Source of the DNA: Labilibaculum manganireducens
Lineage (GTDB): Bacteria > Bacteroidota > Bacteroidia > Bacteroidales > Marinifilaceae
Length of the DNA stretch: 64,000 nt
Assembly (NCBI RefSeq): GCF_002843385.1
Contig: NZ_MVDE01000018.1
Coordinates: forward strand, 1 to 64,000
Reading direction: 5' to 3'
Under the pieces are notes generated by a model, which was not told where the DNA came from, did not search any database, and worked only from the letters and a program-made list of their open reading frames with translations. Both the position numbers and the translations under genes were made by a program. Of the stretch, positions 18,385 to 27,566 are shown in pieces; the stretch's first letter is position 1, and each line of letters opens with the position of its first letter.

Positions 18385-19422
18385 ATGAAAATTCAAAAAA
18401 TTACAATATTGCTGATCAGTTTTGTTTTTCTTTTTGTCTCGTGCAGCGATAATGAGGATAACAAGCCTTTGCCGGAGAATCCAGTTGTAGGGGATATGTG
18501 TGGTTTTGCCAAAGGTGCCGATGTAAGTTGGTTAACTGAGATGGAGAGTGCGGGTATTTTATTTTACAATGCCGAAGGAAACAAAACCGAATGCATGAGC
18601 CTGTTAAAAAGTTTGGGTATGAATTCCATTCGCTTACGGGTTTGGGTAAATCCAACCGATGGATGGTGCAATAAAACCGATATGCTGGTTAAGGCCAAAC
18701 GGGCCAACGATTTAGGAATGCGTATTTTGGTTGATTTTCATTACAGCGACTCATGGGCCGATCCTTCCAAACAAAGCAAGCCTGTAAGTTGGGAAAATCT
18801 GTCTTTCGACGATTTGTGCCTTGCCGTAAAAGATCATACCTCTGAGGTATTAACTGCACTTAACAACTGGGGGATTAGCCCGGAATGGGTTCAGGTAGGC
18901 AACGAAACTGGTAATGGCATGCTTTGGAGCGATGGAAAGGCAGATGAAAATATGGCACAGTATGCAAGTCTTACCAATTATGGATACGATGCTGTAAAAG
19001 CTGTTTTCCCGGAGGCAAAAGTTGTTGTACATCTGCAGGAGGGAAATAAGAATTCAAAGTTCAGATGGTTGTTTGACGGTTTGAAAAATAATGGCGGAAA
19101 ATGGGATGTGATTGGCATGTCCTTGTACCCGGAACCGGACACCTGGCAAAGCATGAACGACGATTTAATCAGCAATATCAATGACATGGTCAGTCGCTAT
19201 GCTTGCGGGATCATGATTTGCGAGACAGGTATGAACTGGGACGGGGAGGATGCAGCATATAACTTTCTTTCAGATCTGATTACAAGAACCAAATTAAATG
19301 ATAGTTGTTTAGGGGTTTTTTATTGGGAACCACAATGTTACAATGGATGGAAAGAATACCAAAAAGGAGCTTTTGATGAGGCTGGTTATCCAACAAAAGC
19401 GATGGATGCTTTTAGCAAATAA
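18385..19422 (+). CDS. Second GH53 endo-beta-1,4-galactanase, lipoprotein
   Basis: A 345-aa lipoprotein (SFVFLFVSC) of the same GH53 family. It shows FAKGADVSWLTEME, GMNSIRLRVWVNP, DFHYSDSWADPSKQ, the acid/base Glu174 in VQVGNETGNG and the nucleophile Glu280 in IMICETGMNWDG, and ends near FYWEPQ. It is shorter than the GH53 at 7674 and lacks that protein's insertions, so the two may differ in product length, surface exposure or substrate branching. It lies 86 bp after the SusE-like gene, separated from it by a strong hairpin, and is itself followed by a terminator. It closes the galactan locus. Confidence 0.92.
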   Translation: MKIQKITILLISFVFLFVSCSDNEDNKPLPENPVVGDMCGFAKGADVSWLTEMESAGILFYNAEGNKTECMSLLKSLGMNSIRLRVWVNPTDGWCNKTDMLVKAKRANDLGMRILVDFHYSDSWADPSKQSKPVSWENLSFDDLCLAVKDHTSEVLTALNNWGISPEWVQVGNETGNGMLWSDGKADENMAQYASLTNYGYDAVKAVFPEAKVVVHLQEGNKNSKFRWLFDGLKNNGGKWDVIGMSLYPEPDTWQSMNDDLISNINDMVSRYACGIMICETGMNWDGEDAAYNFLSDLITRTKLNDSCLGVFYWEPQCYNGWKEYQKGAFDEAGYPTKAMDAFSK

Positions 19423-19529
19423 TTTAGAATGTGTTTTTTCATTCTGTCATTTTGGGGATCAGTAAAGAGGAGAATTTAAGTAAAAGAGTTTGGTTTTATT
19501 TGTGGTGGAACGAATAAGTTGAAATGAAA

Positions 19530-19563
19530 AGGACTGTAAATTAATTGATTTACAGTCTTTTTG
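19530..19563 (+). terminator. Terminator at the end of the galactan locus
   Basis: A 10-bp perfect stem (gactgtaaat at 19532-19541, atttacagtc at 19548-19557) with a 6-nt loop is followed by T5. It lies about 110 bp after the second GH53 stop. The rest of 19423-19709 has no visible gene. Confidence 0.8.
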
Positions 19564-19709
19564 TTTGGGGTGAATCCTAATTTTTGGAGAGAGAATGATC
19601 TTTATTGCTTGTGCTAAATCGTGTTATTTATAGTTGTTTATTGCAGTTTAATTATTGGCGTTTCCTTGAGAATTCACCTAAAATATTTGAGATGAAAGAG
19701 AATGAAATT

Positions 19710-22700
19710 TTATCTCATTAGGTAGATTGTACCGGTTTTTTTCCAGTATCGTCCATCAGAATAATTTCCTTCCAGTTCCCAGATGTAATTGCCTTCAGGT
19801 GCATTCTTGCCTTTGTCTTTTCCATCCCAACCTGTTTTTTGAATTTCGGAATTGTCATTGCTTCTATAAACAACTTTTCCCCAGTTGTTGTAGATTCTAA
19901 TTGTTAATTTCGATAGCCCTGTGCCGTACACAAGGAATCTGTCATTGTTGCCATCATTGTTTGGAGAGAATAAAGTAGGAATGAAGATCTCGTTGTTCAC
20001 ATGAACGCTAATATTTTTCTGGTCTGACTGACAGCCAAATTCAGAATAGCCAATTACTGAGAATATTGTATTTTCTGGAATGCTGGCTATTGGTGAATTG
20101 CTTGAAGGGTCATCTAATGGGAATTCCGGAGTCCATTCGTAAGTGTTTGCACCTTTTGCCCAAAGTTTGAATTCCTGCTTAGCTCCCACAATAGTGTCGG
20201 GTTTTATAGCGATGATTGGTTTTTGATGTACGTTGACTTTTATTTTATCTGTTAAGATTTCGCAATTGTGTGTGGAAACAACTAATTGATACTCTGTACT
20301 TGTTGAAGGTGTTGCTGTTGGGTTGGCAATGTTAGGATTGTTAAGTCCTGTTGAAGGAATCCATAAATATTTATACTCCCTAAGACTATTTTGAGCTGTA
20401 GGATTGCCGCCAAGTTCTAATGATTCTCCAACACAGATCGATTTGTCTGAACCTGCATCAATGTTGCTTATTGGATTTATGGTATATACAGTAGTGTCAC
20501 GATCTTCGCAACCATTTGAATCAGTAACTTTTAATGCTAATTCAGTAGATTGAAGCGCCTTAAACTTTGGGTGCATTTCTTCAGAAACGAAAGTGTTGTT
20601 AGATGAAGTCCAAGAGTATTTGTATGGTGATGTTCCCCTTTCGGCCATTGCATCCGGTCCAAGTGTAATTTCAGAACCTTCGCAAATTAGGGTGTCTTTT
20701 CCTGCGTAAGCTGATGGAAGAGAGTAAGGATGGAGCGCAAATTTCTGTTCTGATGAACATCCCTCTTTATTTTCCACTTTTAAATAAAATTCATAATCAT
20801 TGTCGACTTTATAAGTGAATTTATTGGTGTTTTCCAATAGTAAGTTTTTATTTTGATTCAACCATTTAGTTTTATAATAATCACTTGTTTGAATTGTGAT
20901 TTGTTGGTTTTTACAAGCAAAATAATTGTCTTTTAAATCAATTACAGGAAGTTTCTGTACAAATATAAAACTTGTGTCTTTCGCAATACAGCCGTATTCT
21001 GATTGTACTTCAAAAATCAAGGAATCTTTTTCGGTAGTAAGTATATTGTAAATCAGATTATTACTAAGTATTTTGTTTTCGAATGTTTTCCATGTCCTGA
21101 TAGTGCCATTAGTTGTGGGATTTAAATTTATACTTTCACCGTAACATGAGTATGTTTCATTATTTAATTCAATTACCGGGTTTTCATGATAAAAAATATT
21201 AATTGTATCGCACACAATACCTCCGTAATTTTTGTTCAATTTAACCCAAACGGTATCATCGGTAGTAATTGATAGAGAAATGTTGTTCGTATTGCTTGCA
21301 ATTTCACCTTTACTTTTAGAATACCAGTTTGCGGTGTAATTACCATCAGGAATTGATAGATGAATTTGTTCGCCGGGGCAAACATTTAGATCTTCCCCTA
21401 AACTTATTGGGGCATTAATAAAAAACGTATGCAAATCAGATAATTCTGAAATATTGCCGGCAATGTCAACACTTTGTAAAGCCCAATAATATTTGCCTTC
21501 AGAAAGATTCGCCAACTCGATAGTTGTGTCTGACAGTTCGTTTTGTGAAGTCAATAAATTTTCACCGGTAGTTAGATTAGTATAAAAAGGGTAGAATTCA
21601 GATCTGTCGGTTGTGGTTCCAAGTTTTAATCTGTAATGAAGACTGCTTGGGGTAGATATATTATCACTGCCTTTGTTCCAACTTAAAGATACATTAGGAT
21701 AACTTGTTGCTGAATTCAATAAGGTTGGAGGGGTTGGTTTGTTGTACGAGAAACTGTAATTATTAGAGTAGAAAAGAGATTTAGGACCTTCTGGGATTTG
21801 CGTGCCGGAAATGAATATATCAGCTTTACCATCTCCGTTAAAGTCTGTAACGGCCAGGCAACCTGCAAAAACATTTGGAAATACGATGTTAGAATTAGAA
21901 AGCAGACCGTTATCATTGGTATACAGCACGGTTTTTGGGCTTGTATTGTTAATTCCTCCTATGCTGATCAAATCTAAATCTTCATCACCATCATAGTCCA
22001 GCCATTCTAAATCGCAGCCACCAAGTGGAACAGATAAGTTTTGAGAAAACTGCAAAGTCCCTTTATTATTTGTGTATACTCTTGATTGATAGTTTTCACC
22101 ATCATATCCAGCAATTACAAGGTCAGGGAATCCGTCATTGTTGATGTCGCCCCATTTTGAATCGCCCTCTGTTACTCCATCCAGTTCTATTACTTTATGG
22201 AAAGCAATGCCTTTTTCATTTCGATATAAATAACAAATTCTGCGGGAGCCTTCCGATTTTCCTGTGATTAGAAGATCTGTCCATCCATCTTTGTTGTAAT
22301 CAATTGATGTTGTACTTCCAGAATAAACGGTTGCTAAGTCATATTCTCGGAGATAGAAACCTTCATTTTTGTTGTTTATATATGTTTTTGTAATAATTTG
22401 ATTTGTATCATTCAAGCCTGACAAAACCAGATCAAGAAACCCATCATTGTTAAAATCAAACCAGGTATGGCTGCTAAGGTTAACATTTTCGAATGATGTT
22501 GTCATTTTCACATATGAGTTTCCGTTGATATTTTTAAACAGGAGAGTGTGTTTAATGCCATCCTTATCTATTCCGGTATAAAATAAATCAAGGTAGTTAT
22601 CATTGTTAAAATCCAGTAAAGAGAGAGAACCATTGCTAAGAGGTATTAATTCGGGAACAATCATTTGAGAAAAGTGATCACTATCATTAATGTATATGCT

Positions 22701-22886
22701 GGTTACATACTTATCAGGTTGTTCGCCCATTAATACTAAATCTTGGCGCCCGTCATGATTAATATCTCCCCAAACACATTTACTATTATTCAAATTGGGA
22801 ATGTTGGTGAAAACTTTCTCCTGAAACTGAGCCAGACACATATTAAAACAGAGGCAAACTATGGGGATTAAAAATATTTTTTTCAT
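19710..22886 (-). CDS. Large secreted FG-GAP/VCBS-repeat protein with T9SS type B sorting domain
   Basis: A 1058-aa protein with a signal peptide (to CLAQ). Residues about 25-380 are repeated FG-GAP/VCBS-like units with the D-x-N-x-D-G-x-x-D-L signature (DINHDGRQDLV, DFNNDNYLDLF, DYNKDGWTDLL, DFNGDGKADIF), predicted to form a Ca-binding beta-propeller. An FN3-like domain (PTPPTLLNSATSYPNVSLSWNKG) and several Ig/PKD-like domains follow. The last 90 or so residues (IFIPTLFSPNNDGNNDRFLV...IYNNWGKVVYRS...GWDGKDKGKNAPEGNYIWEL) form a T9SS type B (gliding-motility-associated, CHU_C-type) sorting domain. It should be displayed on or released from the cell surface, perhaps as an adhesin. It is cotranscribed with the gene 26 bp upstream. 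Confidence 0.9.
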   Translation of the reverse strand: MKKIFLIPIVCLCFNMCLAQFQEKVFTNIPNLNNSKCVWGDINHDGRQDLVLMGEQPDKYVTSIYINDSDHFSQMIVPELIPLSNGSLSLLDFNNDNYLDLFYTGIDKDGIKHTLLFKNINGNSYVKMTTSFENVNLSSHTWFDFNNDGFLDLVLSGLNDTNQIITKTYINNKNEGFYLREYDLATVYSGSTTSIDYNKDGWTDLLITGKSEGSRRICYLYRNEKGIAFHKVIELDGVTEGDSKWGDINNDGFPDLVIAGYDGENYQSRVYTNNKGTLQFSQNLSVPLGGCDLEWLDYDGDEDLDLISIGGINNTSPKTVLYTNDNGLLSNSNIVFPNVFAGCLAVTDFNGDGKADIFISGTQIPEGPKSLFYSNNYSFSYNKPTPPTLLNSATSYPNVSLSWNKGSDNISTPSSLHYRLKLGTTTDRSEFYPFYTNLTTGENLLTSQNELSDTTIELANLSEGKYYWALQSVDIAGNISELSDLHTFFINAPISLGEDLNVCPGEQIHLSIPDGNYTANWYSKSKGEIASNTNNISLSITTDDTVWVKLNKNYGGIVCDTINIFYHENPVIELNNETYSCYGESINLNPTTNGTIRTWKTFENKILSNNLIYNILTTEKDSLIFEVQSEYGCIAKDTSFIFVQKLPVIDLKDNYFACKNQQITIQTSDYYKTKWLNQNKNLLLENTNKFTYKVDNDYEFYLKVENKEGCSSEQKFALHPYSLPSAYAGKDTLICEGSEITLGPDAMAERGTSPYKYSWTSSNNTFVSEEMHPKFKALQSTELALKVTDSNGCEDRDTTVYTINPISNIDAGSDKSICVGESLELGGNPTAQNSLREYKYLWIPSTGLNNPNIANPTATPSTSTEYQLVVSTHNCEILTDKIKVNVHQKPIIAIKPDTIVGAKQEFKLWAKGANTYEWTPEFPLDDPSSNSPIASIPENTIFSVIGYSEFGCQSDQKNISVHVNNEIFIPTLFSPNNDGNNDRFLVYGTGLSKLTIRIYNNWGKVVYRSNDNSEIQKTGWDGKDKGKNAPEGNYIWELEGNYSDGRYWKKTGTIYLMR

Positions 22887-22912
22887 TTTTTACTATTCAG
22901 GAATGGGAAGAA

Positions 22913-23851
22913 CTAGTATTCTTCGTTTATAATTTTGTAATCAGTGTGTTGTAAAAACCAATCGCGGCATATTTGAAGAGCTTCGGTATAATTCTTCGTG
23001 TCTATATCTCCGCTATCACTTACTTTAAGAGGGAAGTTTGCTATTACAGGAGCAAGATACTCCATGATTCTATATCCGCATACAATCATTTCTTTCGATT
23101 CTGCATTGGAAGATTCACAGTTTTTTTCATTGCTGTTTAATAACTGGATTAAAAAATCAAAAGCTTCTCTCTGATGTGTGTAGATAAGATCAGGAACGTA
23201 ATCATAAACTAAATCATCATTTACCTCCATCATCTTAATTTGTTTCATACAGAATTCCATTGCTGCATGATCTCCAATTCTTGCCAGTGCCAGTTTGGCT
23301 GCCCAGTATGGTTCATTGCTTTTGATAATTCCAGATGACAGTAGTTCTGTAATACTTTTTAGAGTAGAGTCAGGATTAACATATCCAGCTAATCTGATTA
23401 GTTCATGATAGTAAGGGGGAGTTAGGTAAAGTAATTCCAGAATTTTGTTTCGGGCCTTATTGTTATAGCTTTTTTTAGCGTAATCTTTCAGTAAATCGCT
23501 TACAATACCGCAGGTGCCGGAGTTTGAGTCACTAAATCCTTTTAACAGAAAATTAACTACATCCTGTTTAAGGATAGAATTTGTATCATTTTTAGTTAGG
23601 TTATTGGCAATAAGGTAAGCGTATTTTCGAACTGCGTCAATTGAATCAATTCTGTATACTTCTAAATCATTTAAGATTTCAAGCTTATTTGTGCTAAAAT
23701 CACTTGGCGTATTATGATATGAATCAGGATTTGATATTACATCCTTAAAGAAGGATTGTATCCCTTTTCTGTTTAACTCCTGTGTAAATGAGGTGTTTGA
23801 GAAGAATAATACAATAACACCGCATGTAATTAACTTAAAAATTGATTTCAT
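22913..23851 (-). CDS. Secreted helical (HEAT-like) repeat protein of unknown function
   Basis: A 312-aa protein with a signal peptide (MKSIFKLITCGVIVLFFSNTSFTQE). The body is alpha-helical with repeated hydrophobic patterns suggesting HEAT-type repeats (VRKYAYLIANNL, KQDVVNFLLKGF, NKARNKILELL, YWAAKLALARIGDHAAMEFC), but no family is recognised. The ATG at 23851 is chosen because the frame upstream of it (TTG at 23887) would put 12 charged residues ahead of the signal. The downstream T9SS type B cargo gene starts 26 bp after its stop, so the two are probably one operon and may work together. Confidence 0.7.
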   Translation of the reverse strand: MKSIFKLITCGVIVLFFSNTSFTQELNRKGIQSFFKDVISNPDSYHNTPSDFSTNKLEILNDLEVYRIDSIDAVRKYAYLIANNLTKNDTNSILKQDVVNFLLKGFSDSNSGTCGIVSDLLKDYAKKSYNNKARNKILELLYLTPPYYHELIRLAGYVNPDSTLKSITELLSSGIIKSNEPYWAAKLALARIGDHAAMEFCMKQIKMMEVNDDLVYDYVPDLIYTHQREAFDFLIQLLNSNEKNCESSNAESKEMIVCGYRIMEYLAPVIANFPLKVSDSGDIDTKNYTEALQICRDWFLQHTDYKIINEEY

Positions 23852-23887
23852 GATTTTATTTTGAAAATTATGTTCGAATATAGACAA

Positions 23888-24390
23888 ATAAAATAAAATT
23901 GGAGAAGAACTTTGTGATATTATCCCCTTCCATATGTTAGAATGTATTTAAATTAATCATAGTTGTGTTTTGTTTTAATGTGATTTTACTATTTAAAAGA
24001 TTCGGATTAAAAAGGTTTGTAAGTTGTATGAAATGATTCTGTATTGTATGTATATCCTTATTTATAAGGATTTTTGGTTGATTTGTTTTGTCGTGTGGCA
24101 AGCTGTGGAATGTATTATTTACGAAGCTTGTGAAGATGTGTTTTTCACTTGTGTCAACATAAAAGAATATTAAAAATCTAATTTGCTTGTTAATTAGAAT
24201 ATTTATTTTAAGGCTGATAAAATTGAGTCTTATTTAAGAAATATTAACAAAAAATATTGTGTATTAACATATTAGTGTCTATTATTGTTGTCCGAATAAT
24301 GTAACATATAAAATTTATTAGTTTTAGGCCATTTCAACCTGTTAAGGTTAATTTCCTGAGCTAGAGTATTAGATAAAACAGTAATCCAGA
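23888..24390. other. AT-rich divergent intergenic region
   Basis: About 500 bp separate the minus-strand pair from the plus-strand PorP/SprF-OmpA gene. The stretch is very AT-rich, holds no supported ORF and must contain both promoters. Confidence 0.6.
24257..24287 (+). promoter_or_regulatory. Possible Bacteroidota-type promoter for the PorP/SprF-OmpA gene
   Basis: ttgtg at 24257-24261 and tattattg at 24280-24287 approximate the Bacteroidota -33 (TTTG) and -7 (TAnnTTTG) boxes with a suitable spacing. They lie about 100 bp before the ATG at 24391. The match is imperfect and the region is AT-rich, so a chance match is possible. Confidence 0.25.
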
Positions 24391-25782
24391 ATGAGAGGGA
24401 AAATAATTTTATTGGTTTTTATTGTCGTGTCATTTCACCTCAAGGCTCAAAAAATACCCTTAGTTAACTATACAGAATCTCCATTGCAATACAATCCTTC
24501 AGCTATTGTCGGGTTGCCGTACGCAAAAGTAAGTTTCTACAATCGCATTCAGAAAATTAAATCAGGTTCTGCCTTTACAACCTCTCTGGTTACCGGTGTT
24601 TTGCCGGTTTTAAATGATAAGAAACGAGGCCATTTGGGCGCTGTAGGTGTGTCGTTTATGTCTGATGATTTGTCGTCTAATGATTTGCTGAAGGAAGAGA
24701 GTTTTGCCGTTTCTTTGGCCTATAAGTTGAAAGTGTCGGATCAATTAAATTTAGGTTTGGGTATTTCCTGGAATGTACTTCAGCGTTTTTTTGACAACAA
24801 TGGTTTTACAACGGGTAGTCAGTATGTTTTAGGAGAAGGTTTTAGTCCAAGTTTAGCTATTAATGAAAATTTTCAGGATGTATCGGATGGATATTCTTCA
24901 TGGAACTCTGGAATTCGACTCGAAAAAATGTATCGAAATAATAGTCTTAACTATTTTATTGGTGCCTCACTGGCCAATTTAAACAGACCTGTTTACACTT
25001 CCGGGAACGATCAAAAAGAGAAGCTTTCTTATCAATACGGTCTTCAGTTTGGGTACAACCTTTTATTAGGGAATGAATTAAGTCTGTTAGCAGATGGTGA
25101 TTTGAGATTTCAGGATGAGAATGAGTGGCTAAATCTTGGTTTGGATATGAGATATTATTGGCAGAATTCCAAAGGAGGTTTTTTTAAGGAAGGAAGTGTT
25201 GCTTTAATTCCCCGGTATGTTGTTGACAAAGTCTACGCACTTGCTGTAGAGTTTTCGCAATCCTTTTATTCAATAAGAGTTGGCCGTACTATTACATCTT
25301 CAAAAATAAATTCTAATTACATGACAAGCAATGAAGTGATGCTTTCGTTGAATAAGAATTTTAGTCGGGAAAAGAAATCCGGCTTCTCTGATAAGATAAG
25401 AAATGCAAGTGGACTTGTACGCAAAAAGAAGGAGGAGTTTGTTTGGGATGATGAGTACTGGGATTATTCAACCGTCGATCAGCACAAAATTATAGATAAG
25501 AGTTTGAAGAAGTTTATTGACTCTTTGATTGAACGGATGCAGAAGCATAAAAATTCAATCGTTCATATACATGTTTTTACCGATATGATGGTAAATGATG
25601 CGAAGAATCTGGAAGTATCTGTTCATAGGGCTGAAATTATTTCGGATTATTTCGAACAGCATGGAATTGCAGGAAACAGAGTGGATTATTTTGGGGAAGG
25701 AAACTCAAATCCTGTTGTAGCCAACGCATATGGTCAGGAAAGATTAAAGAACAGACGAATCAAATTTATTATTTATCGGTAA
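24391..25782 (+). CDS. PorP/SprF-family outer-membrane protein fused to an OmpA-like domain
   Basis: A 463-aa protein with a signal peptide (to LKAQ). Residues about 20-320 follow the PorP/SprF pattern (YNPSAIVG near the start, HLGAVGVSFMSDD, VSLAYKLKVSDQLNLGLGISW), the outer-membrane barrel family that partners T9SS cargo such as SprB. The C-terminal 110 or so residues carry an OmpA-like signature (HIHVFTD...VSVHRAEIISDYFEQHGI...YFGEGNSNPV...RLKNRRIKFIIY), which would tether the barrel to peptidoglycan. PorP/SprF proteins are usually about 300 aa, so the fusion is notable. It is the first gene of a long same-strand cluster and the next gene begins 3 bp after its stop. Confidence 0.85.
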   Translation: MRGKIILLVFIVVSFHLKAQKIPLVNYTESPLQYNPSAIVGLPYAKVSFYNRIQKIKSGSAFTTSLVTGVLPVLNDKKRGHLGAVGVSFMSDDLSSNDLLKEESFAVSLAYKLKVSDQLNLGLGISWNVLQRFFDNNGFTTGSQYVLGEGFSPSLAINENFQDVSDGYSSWNSGIRLEKMYRNNSLNYFIGASLANLNRPVYTSGNDQKEKLSYQYGLQFGYNLLLGNELSLLADGDLRFQDENEWLNLGLDMRYYWQNSKGGFFKEGSVALIPRYVVDKVYALAVEFSQSFYSIRVGRTITSSKINSNYMTSNEVMLSLNKNFSREKKSGFSDKIRNASGLVRKKKEEFVWDDEYWDYSTVDQHKIIDKSLKKFIDSLIERMQKHKNSIVHIHVFTDMMVNDAKNLEVSVHRAEIISDYFEQHGIAGNRVDYFGEGNSNPVVANAYGQERLKNRRIKFIIYR

Positions 25783-25785
25783 GAA

Positions 25786-27552
25786 ATGAATAAAGGGGTT
25801 CACGATATAATAAGTTTGAGTAGAAATAGAGACCAGAGAGCCCGGATATTTGTCCGGATTTTGTGTTTCCTGTTTATTCAGTTAAGTTCATTTCTTGTTG
25901 TTTGTTCTCAGGATGTTGAGCAAGTAATCAATGCAAAAAAGATTGGCGTTTCGGGCAGTATCTCAGCCAATAATGTTAATTATTCGGCAATAGGGGTTAA
26001 GCGCAACAGAGACGCACATACATTTTATGCTGCAGGTAATTTGAATCTGTCACTGTTTGAACAGTGGTCAATTCCTTTAAATTTCACCTATTCCAATCAG
26101 GATGTAGAATTATCGCATGGAGTTAGTTTTAACCAGATAGGAATATCTCCAACTTACAAGTGGGTGAAGCTGCATGCGGGTTATTCAGCCATGAGTTTCT
26201 CGCCTTATAGTTTAAGCGGACATAGTTTTTTAGGAGTCGGGCTTGAGCTGACTCCACCAATAAAGCTAAGCGCCAGCCTTATGATTGGAAGACTTCGGAA
26301 AGCGGAAGAACCAGTGGGTACGGAAAAGGAAACATTGTTTTTCTACAAAAGGATGGGCTACGGTTTAAAACTAAATTACAAAGACAAGGGGGATGATTTG
26401 AGTGTTATTGCATTTGGGGCTAAGGATGATGAGAATTCAGTAAAGCTTATTCCAGACAACACCGAAATCACACCCATGGAAAACCTGGTATTGGGAGTGA
26501 ATGTTCGTAAAAATCTGTTCAGTAAAATTTTTGTTGGTGTTGAATATACCAATAGTATGCTGACCCAGGATAAAAGACTTAAAAACAGGGGTGAAAAGAA
26601 TACCGGTGTATTCGTACTTACCAATGGCATCATGAATGCCAACTCATCAAGTTCTGTTTATACCGCTATCAAAACTGATGTATCCTATCAAAGTCAGGAT
26701 TTTTCTGTGTCGATGTTGTACGAAAGGGTTGATCCGGAGTACCAAACATTGGGAGCCTATTATTTTACCAATGATATGGAGAATATTTCAGTGACAACTG
26801 CCAAACAGTTTTTAAAAGGACACTTAAATATCTCTGCAAATGCCGGTTTGCAAAGGAATGATCTGAAAAACGAGAAAAAATCAAGAATGAATAATGTGGT
26901 GGGAGCTGTAAATGTTGGAATACAAACAGGTGCCAAAACGAATCTGAATTTATCCTACTCAAACTATAGTTCTTTCACGAATATCCGATCCGATTTCGAA
27001 GACATAAATGAAGTGAATCAGCAACAGGTTTATGATACCCTCGATTTTACCCAGGTTTCTCAGAATATGTCACTTAGTCTGTCGCAGGTTTTGGGTGATG
27101 TGAAAAATGCAGATGCCAGACAAAATTTAAATGTTAATCTGAATGTGCAAATGGCATCGGAAAAACAGGAAGGGCAGAATAAAAAGCCCGGAAATAAATT
27201 CTACAGCACCGGAATTACACATAGTATTAGTTGGAAAAACAGTGGAGTTTCTTTGTCCTCCTCAATAAATGGGAATTACAACGATATGGAATCGGGTGAT
27301 GCCTTAACTCTTGGGCCAACACTGAGTTTGTCCAAAAGGTTTAAAAAGAATTTGAGAAGTTCGGTGAGCGGATCCTGGAACAGATCCTACCAGAACGGCG
27401 ATTTCGCAAATCGGATTTATGTGATTCGGTGCAATAATTCTTATGCTGTAAAGAAACATAGTTTTACTCTAAGCATGAATTATATGAATAGGCATGAGGA
27501 GAAGAAATATGCAGAGTTTACTCTTAGTATGGGATACAATTACAGTTTTTAA
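25786..27552 (+). CDS. Predicted outer-membrane beta-barrel protein, unknown family
   Basis: A 588-aa protein with a long positively charged N-terminus before a hydrophobic signal (ILCFLFIQLSSFLVVCSQ). The rest is a succession of amphipathic beta-strands rich in S, N and aromatic residues (NLSLSYSNYSSF, GVSLSSSINGNYN, KHSFTLSMNYMNRHEEKKYAEFTLSMGYNYSF), ending with Phe, as in outer-membrane barrels. No named family is recognised. It begins 3 bp after the PorP/SprF-OmpA gene and ends 14 bp before the 1531-aa gene, so the three should be one transcript. It may be a channel or assembly partner for the large proteins of the cluster. Confidence 0.7.
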   Translation: MNKGVHDIISLSRNRDQRARIFVRILCFLFIQLSSFLVVCSQDVEQVINAKKIGVSGSISANNVNYSAIGVKRNRDAHTFYAAGNLNLSLFEQWSIPLNFTYSNQDVELSHGVSFNQIGISPTYKWVKLHAGYSAMSFSPYSLSGHSFLGVGLELTPPIKLSASLMIGRLRKAEEPVGTEKETLFFYKRMGYGLKLNYKDKGDDLSVIAFGAKDDENSVKLIPDNTEITPMENLVLGVNVRKNLFSKIFVGVEYTNSMLTQDKRLKNRGEKNTGVFVLTNGIMNANSSSSVYTAIKTDVSYQSQDFSVSMLYERVDPEYQTLGAYYFTNDMENISVTTAKQFLKGHLNISANAGLQRNDLKNEKKSRMNNVVGAVNVGIQTGAKTNLNLSYSNYSSFTNIRSDFEDINEVNQQQVYDTLDFTQVSQNMSLSLSQVLGDVKNADARQNLNVNLNVQMASEKQEGQNKKPGNKFYSTGITHSISWKNSGVSLSSSINGNYNDMESGDALTLGPTLSLSKRFKKNLRSSVSGSWNRSYQNGDFANRIYVIRCNNSYAVKKHSFTLSMNYMNRHEEKKYAEFTLSMGYNYSF

Positions 27553-27566
27553 ACAAACAGCAGAAA

